DNA of 10,238 nt from assembly GCA_022793355.1 (NCBI GenBank), contig JAAWCR010000138.1, positions 1-10,238 on the forward strand. Direction: 5' to 3'. Under the pieces are notes generated by a model that worked only from the letters and a program-made list of their open reading frames with translations, searched no databases and was not told the origin of the DNA. This stretch comes from Lawsonibacter sp. Its GTDB lineage: Bacteria; Bacillota; Clostridia; Oscillospirales; Oscillospiraceae. The stretch's first letter is position 1. Every line of letters begins with the position of its first letter. Position numbers and translations under genes: made by a program. Positions 5,558-10,238 of this stretch are shown piece after piece.

Positions 5558-8500
5558 TTATTTTTTCAGCGCGCTGTAATCAAGGTTCAGCGTCCAACCG
5601 GTTCCCCGATCACTTATGTTGGGACCGAAGTGGATGGTAACAGGAGCGCTGCTTGCCCCGGTATCCTCGTTCCAGGCGAAGAGGAGATAGCCAGGATCAC
5701 CGGTTCCGATGGTGGCAGTATTCCCGCTCGGCGCCCCGGCGCTCACAGCCGTAAAGTATGTGATGGCCGAGTCCTCGGTGGGCCGCTGGATCCCCACAAC
5801 GATGAAGTGGGTGAACTGACCTTGGGTGAACCACACATCGCTCTGTCCGGTGATAGTCCTGCCGCCAAATGTGTAATCGCCATAATTCTCCATGTCGAAG
5901 GCCTTGGACACGGTGATCATACCGTCACGCACGTCGAAGGACTGGCCGTCGGCGGGCAGAACTTTCTTGTTCGCCGCGTTGTCGCCGGCAGCGCCGATCA
6001 GCGTGTTATTCACGGCGGTGGGCACCACAGCGATGGGAGGCGCGGTGTAGGACGCGGTGGCGTCCTGGGGGGCGACCAGGGCGGTATCGCCCTTGGTGAC
6101 CTCAAAGGAGACGGTGTAGGTGCCGCTCTTCGCGCCGCCAGCCTGATTCAGCTGCTCGCTGCTGTTGGTCTCGCACTTGCCCATCTCCCAGTGGAAGGTG
6201 GCGGGCTGGCCAGCCGCACGGCCACCATTGCCGATTGTCCATGTCTCCTTGGTCTCGGTCACGTCCTGGGTATCCGTGTCATCGACGTTCAGCTGTCCAA
6301 GTTCCTGACCGTTCAGCTTGACGGTGGCGACGATCTTGGTCCCCTCCTCAAGAGCAACCACGGGAGTTACCTTCACCACCAGCCAGGGCAGGGTGGACTT
6401 TCCGTAGGCCTGGACATTGGTCCAGCTGGTGTTGTTGCCGTCGGGCTTGAAGCCGGCGGCCACAGCGTTAGCGAAATCGTTGCCGTTGGTGATGATGCGG
6501 GCCTCAACCTCGATGGGGGAGTTTTTCTCCACGCCGCCCATGTCGTCAGAAACCTCGACCTTAGCCGGGGCGTTGATGCTTCCGGACGACTCGTCGGTAA
6601 TAGGCGTCCCAATGTTACTGGAAGCGGTGATGGTGGTGTTGGTGGTCGTGGTGACGGGCACCTTGGTAACCTCATCCACCAGCAGGCCGGGGTTGGTGGT
6701 GCTGTTCACCGTGGGAGGCAGGGTCAGGGTGGCCCCAGCCGCCATCGCGACCTTGTTGGTCTCGTTCTTCTCGGTGATGGCGACAGCGCTGGTGCTGTTG
6801 TTGATGCTGATTTGAGCGGTGGTGGCAGTCTCCTCCACCTCGGTGGCCCGGGCGCCGGCCATGTTCTTCACAATCAGCTTGCCGGCCAGGGTCTTGATGT
6901 CGGCGTAGCCGTTGTTGGAGGCAGAGGTGCCGTCACCCACAACGATGACGCCGGTGGTGGTCACGGTCCCGCTCACGTGCAGGGAGTTGGAGGAGTACAC
7001 ATAAATGATTGTGTCGCTCACCGACCCGACGTAAGTGGTGCCGTTCACCGTGAGGGAAGCAGTGTCGCTCCCATAAGAGCTGATGGTGCCGGCCACGCTC
7101 AGGGTGGTGCCGGAGGTCAGATTGACCACGTTGCCGCCCCGCATGGTGAAGTTGCCGGAGACGGTCATATCCCGGGTGATGTTATATACCGTCCTGGGAA
7201 TTGTGGCGGTTCCGGTACGGAACACGACATTAGCGGCCTCAACGGGGAAGTTGACGCTCTGAGTCATGACCTCAAAGGTGCCGCTCCCGCCATTACCGGC
7301 GCGAACCACCAGCTTGCCGGTGCGGCTGCCGGTGCCGTCAGCGCCAATGACGATGTTGTTCGTACCATCATTCTGATAGCAGTACAGGTCGCCAAGAACG
7401 GTCAGGGTACGGTCGGCGGGGATAATCAGGGTGCGGTGGGTGGCGCTCAAGTCCCGAGGACGCCAGGTGCCGTTGATTACAACGTCCTTGCCGTCATTCA
7501 GCAGCTGCTGGACCCGGGTCAGGTCGCTGTTCGGGTCGATGGACTCGCCGGTGACCACAGGATCATAGCCGGGTCTGTTGGTCTGCGGCTTGGTGTTGTC
7601 CTGGAAGAACACCCACTCGGCACGGCCGGTGCTGTTCAGCACGGCCACAACACGGCCGCTGAACTGCTTGCCGTTGGTGGGGTTGTTGCTGCCGTTGCGG
7701 TCGGCGTCGTTAATCAGGTTGAAGGCTTCGGCCACGGTGCCGCAGTCGTCATAGACCCACTCGCCATTCACAAAATGACGGATAACCGCTTTCGCGTCCG
7801 CCATGATCGCCAGACCCTCGTCGTTGTTGGAGGCGTCGAACTTCAGGGTCCGGCCCTGGAGGGTCATGGTGTTGTAGTAGTAGCTGCTTCCATCCTGGGT
7901 GTAGGCGCCCTTCACGCCGGTGGCCGCGCTGTTAAAGGCGGAGGTGTTGACATCGATGTCGTAGACATTGTAGTCGGCCAGATCGGTGCTGTTGGGCTTG
8001 CCATTCTTGGTGGGATTGTTCAGATAGTCGTAGTTGCTGTACACCTCGTCGGCCTGGTTGGTCAGGGCGGTGTCGCTCACCTCAAACCCGCTGGCGTTCA
8101 GGGCGTTGGGCAGGATGTTGATCTTGGTGACGTAGCCGTCGGAATCCAGGATCAGCTCCTGCACGGTGCGGGGCCGCAGCTGGGAGGTGGTGTTGCTGTA
8201 CTTGCTCTTGATGGTCTTGGTGTCCTTCACGCCGTCCATGATGACTTCCACGTCCCAGTAATGGACGTAGTCGCCATTGGTGTCCCGTTCGACGCGCTCG
8301 TTCTTGGCGCCGTCGCGGATGTAGGCGTAGTTGTCCACAACGCCCTCGGCCTCACCCAGGACCACGCAGGCGATGATGTAGTTGTTGTCGCTGTCATACA
8401 CGGCGTGAGCCCAGCTGCCGGGCTGATAGATCAGCTTCACGTCCTGCACGCCGGTGTACCGGCCGGTAATCTCAGTGACTCCCTTTTTGCTGGGACCGGG

Positions 8501-10238
8501 CTTGTTGCCGTCCTGGGTCACGTCGCCCATCTCAGCGGTGATGTAGACGGAGGCGTCCTCGCCGTAGGCGTTTCCAACACCGTTGCTGTTGGCGGGCACG
8601 TTAACATAGCTTCCATAAGTCGCGCCAGTGGCGGAGGGGACCAGCCGGACATTGGAGCAGTCGATCACGGTGTCGGCCGCGGTGGCAAAGGTGCGGGTCC
8701 AGCCGTCCACGGGGGTCAGGGTGTAGACGTTGTTGCGCACGGAGTAGGTATACCACATCTCCTCGTGGTTCTGGTCCTGCGTCCAGGTGGTGTACCCGGC
8801 CTTGGGAACGCCGTTGGGCGCGATGTTCTTGTTGGTATCGGACACGTTTACATCAATGGCGCTCATCGTGCCGTCGGTAAAGATACCATTCGCCTTGGCG
8901 GTGGTCATGCCGATGGCGCTTCCGGGACGGTCATAGCCGGTGATGAACACATACTGGGACTGGCCGGAATACAGTTCGGCGCCGATGAAGTAGCCGTACT
9001 GATCCATGTACAGGGTGTAAGTCTTATCCACCAGACGGTCGTCGGAGTAGTTGTTCAGGGTGTTCTGCTTGTACCAGGCCTGAGCGTTAGCCTTGTAGGT
9101 GGTGCCGCTGGTGGTAATGTCAGTGACCTTGCGGCTGGCGTCGTTGCCGGCGTTCCAGTTGGAGTAATCCTCCGTTTTGCTGGCGAAGCCGGTGACCTCT
9201 ACGTTCTCCATGATTTCCACGTCGAACATATCAACCACGACCTTGGCGGAGGCCAGATTGCTCTCGTCGGCCCAGTTGACCAGCATCCAATCGTCCTTTT
9301 TCAGGTCCGCGATGCCGGGCACGTCCTCCAGGTCCACCAGCTTGGTGATGCCGCCGTTGCTGTCATAAACAGTCAGGGACACGTTCTCAGCGCTGGCGTT
9401 ATAGTCGCTGTTGGCCTGAGCCAGGTAAGTGTTGATGGACACGATGGTGACCAGTTCCTTGTCGTTGTCCAGATAGATCTCAGTCAGGACGCCCCGGCCG
9501 GTGCCAGCCAGATTGGTATTATTGGAGCGGACCAGGTTATCCTTGACCAGATTGCCAACACTGTTGTTGCCGTTCACATAGCCATCCAGATAAGCGATCA
9601 GATCGTTGTCCCGAATGGTGGACTGGCCCAGCAGATCATAGACCTCCCGGCCCTTGACGCTATCGGTGTAAGCCTCGTGAACCAGCAGCTCCTTCTTGGC
9701 GTAGGTGCCCACCTCGGTGCCCTTGTAGCTCCAGGTACGGGCAGGACGGCCAAAGACGTCCAGAGAGTCGTCGTTCAGCTTCAGGTCGCCGTTGTACAGC
9801 TCCTCGCCCAGCTGGACGTAGTACTGGCCGCGGTTGAGGTTGTTGCCGCCAGACACGTCGCTGGTACGGCGCTCAATGGACTGATACTTGCTCTCGGTGC
9901 TGGTGCGGGGGGTGTACTCGGCGACGTAGCCCACAGTGATGGACTCGCCGGTGGAGGCGGTGTAGGTGCTGCCGGGGGTGCCGGTGAAGGTCACCATCTC
10001 GCTCTCCAGGGCGTTCAGGGCCATGCGGGCCACCTGGCCGCGGGTCATGTCCTTGTCGGCGCTGGAGCCAATGCCCTCAAAGATGCCAATCTGGGTACCC
10101 TGACGGACGGTGGCGGTCTCAAAACCGTCCTTGTAGTCCTCAGAATACTGGAAGTAGCCCAGGGCGCGCATCATCATGGAAGCGGCCTGAACCGGGGTGA
10201 TGGGGTCCAGGGCGCCGTAGGTGCCGTCTCCGTAGCCG
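5558..10238 (-). CDS. Large SLH-domain surface (S-layer) protein, main part; 5' end continues at 1-482
   Basis: This is the C-terminal 1500-odd residues of a secreted surface protein; its frame is open to the end of the window and joins the frame at 1-482, giving 1673 residues in all. The internal ATG at 10177 (MMMRALGYF) is not the start: it is residue 135, inside SLH2. SLH3 covers about 145-195, with DMTRGQVARMAL as its signature. Residues 200-1000 are a long region rich in Asp, Asn, Tyr and Thr with no catalytic motif I recognise, including segments such as TYTLYMDQYGYFIGAE typical of S-layer proteins of this bacterial group. Residues about 1015-1245 look like a right-handed beta-helix: short strands with Gly/Asn turns, beginning VQQLLNDGKDVVINGTW and continuing through TLTVLGDLY, GNFTMRGG and LSVAGTI. 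Residues 1245-1673 are Thr/Asn-rich, probably Ig-like beta domains, ending DYSALKK. There is no LPXTG or membrane anchor, so attachment is by SLH domains. It probably forms or decorates the cell-surface layer. Confidence 0.9.
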   Translation of the reverse strand, partial: GYGDGTYGALDPITPVQAASMMMRALGYFQYSEDYKDGFETATVRQGTQIGIFEGIGSSADKDMTRGQVARMALNALESEMVTFTGTPGSTYTASTGESITVGYVAEYTPRTSTESKYQSIERRTSDVSGGNNLNRGQYYVQLGEELYNGDLKLNDDSLDVFGRPARTWSYKGTEVGTYAKKELLVHEAYTDSVKGREVYDLLGQSTIRDNDLIAYLDGYVNGNNSVGNLVKDNLVRSNNTNLAGTGRGVLTEIYLDNDKELVTIVSINTYLAQANSDYNASAENVSLTVYDSNGGITKLVDLEDVPGIADLKKDDWMLVNWADESNLASAKVVVDMFDVEIMENVEVTGFASKTEDYSNWNAGNDASRKVTDITTSGTTYKANAQAWYKQNTLNNYSDDRLVDKTYTLYMDQYGYFIGAELYSGQSQYVFITGYDRPGSAIGMTTAKANGIFTDGTMSAIDVNVSDTNKNIAPNGVPKAGYTTWTQDQNHEEMWYTYSVRNNVYTLTPVDGWTRTFATAADTVIDCSNVRLVPSATGATYGSYVNVPANSNGVGNAYGEDASVYITAEMGDVTQDGNKPGPSKKGVTEITGRYTGVQDVKLIYQPGSWAHAVYDSDNNYIIACVVLGEAEGVVDNYAYIRDGAKNERVERDTNGDYVHYWDVEVIMDGVKDTKTIKSKYSNTTSQLRPRTVQELILDSDGYVTKINILPNALNASGFEVSDTALTNQADEVYSNYDYLNNPTKNGKPNSTDLADYNVYDIDVNTSAFNSAATGVKGAYTQDGSSYYYNTMTLQGRTLKFDASNNDEGLAIMADAKAVIRHFVNGEWVYDDCGTVAEAFNLINDADRNGSNNPTNGKQFSGRVVAVLNSTGRAEWVFFQDNTKPQTNRPGYDPVVTGESIDPNSDLTRVQQLLNDGKDVVINGTWRPRDLSATHRTLIIPADRTLTVLGDLYCYQNDGTNNIVIGADGTGSRTGKLVVRAGNGGSGTFEVMTQSVNFPVEAANVVFRTGTATIPRTVYNITRDMTVSGNFTMRGGNVVNLTSGTTLSVAGTISSYGSDTASLTVNGTTYVGSVSDTIIYVYSSNSLHVSGTVTTTGVIVVGDGTSASNNGYADIKTLAGKLIVKNMAGARATEVEETATTAQISINNSTSAVAITEKNETNKVAMAAGATLTLPPTVNSTTNPGLLVDEVTKVPVTTTTNTTITASSNIGTPITDESSGSINAPAKVEVSDDMGGVEKNSPIEVEARIITNGNDFANAVAAGFKPDGNNTSWTNVQAYGKSTLPWLVVKVTPVVALEEGTKIVATVKLNGQELGQLNVDDTDTQDVTETKETWTIGNGGRAAGQPATFHWEMGKCETNSSEQLNQAGGAKSGTYTVSFEVTKGDTALVAPQDATASYTAPPIAVVPTAVNNTLIGAAGDNAANKKVLPADGQSFDVRDGMITVSKAFDMENYGDYTFGGRTITGQSDVWFTQGQFTHFIVVGIQRPTEDSAITYFTAVSAGAPSGNTATIGTGDPGYLLFAWNEDTGASSAPVTIHFGPNISDRGTGWTLNLDYSALKK
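10098..10238. repeat. Terminal direct repeat, right copy
   Basis: Identical to bases 1-141. It lies in the same reading frame and strand of SLH-coding sequence as the left copy, so collapsing the two copies yields one continuous gene and a 10,097-bp circle. Confidence 0.95.

Noticed and set aside
1..10238. CRISPR array, tRNA or rRNA genes, insertion sequences
   Set aside because: I saw no spaced identical repeats of CRISPR type, no cloverleaf-like tRNA and no transposase frame. The only clear direct repeats are the 141-base ends and the GGTAGAC pairs.

Overview
The window reads as gut Clostridia DNA, most likely Oscillospiraceae (the Flavonifractor/Pseudoflavonifractor/Lawsonibacter neighbourhood). 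The reasons are the fairly GC-rich coding sequence, strong AGGAGG-type ribosome sites, a very large S-layer-homology (SLH) protein of the style common there, and an orphan phage-tail-like protein with an NYGLSQW...DFNADNAKIDAAI start. This is family-level recognition by eye, not a database result.

The first 141 bases (1-141) are repeated exactly as the last 141 bases (10098-10238). If the ends are joined through this overlap the sequence becomes a circle of 10,097 bp, and a minus-strand gene that looks broken at both ends becomes one uninterrupted 1673-residue SLH protein. Its start codon is at 480-482, it runs through base 1 (equal to 10098) and it stops at 5558-5560. The overlap equals the largest default k-mer of a common metagenome assembler (MEGAHIT, k=141). 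It is therefore an assembler closure signature: either a real circular molecule, or a loop in the graph caused by a tandem duplication or by recombination between SLH paralogues.

Layout: 1-482 (minus) signal peptide and first SLH domains of the SLH protein. 483-898 noncoding, unusually rich in stem-loops, with four GGTAGAC repeats flanking a terminator-like hairpin. 899-1840 (minus) D-2-hydroxyacid dehydrogenase of the phosphoglycerate dehydrogenase type. 1841-2017 divergent promoter region. 2018-2971 (plus) LysR-type regulator with a GTG start. 3040-4689 (minus) Na+/phosphate cotransporter-family protein with a PhoU-like tail and a near-perfect promoter. 4690-4992 noncoding, with stacked terminator hairpins. 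4993-5490 (plus) small tail-fibre-like protein. 5494-5547 terminator hairpins. 5558-10238 (minus) the rest of the SLH protein.

The dehydrogenase and the LysR regulator form a classic divergent regulator/target pair, and both promoters carry the same TGTGGYATAATA element in opposite orientation. The transporter, the tail-like protein and the S-layer protein each look separately transcribed. No replication, partition, mobilisation, recombinase or phage structural operon gene is present, so if the circle is real its maintenance is unexplained.
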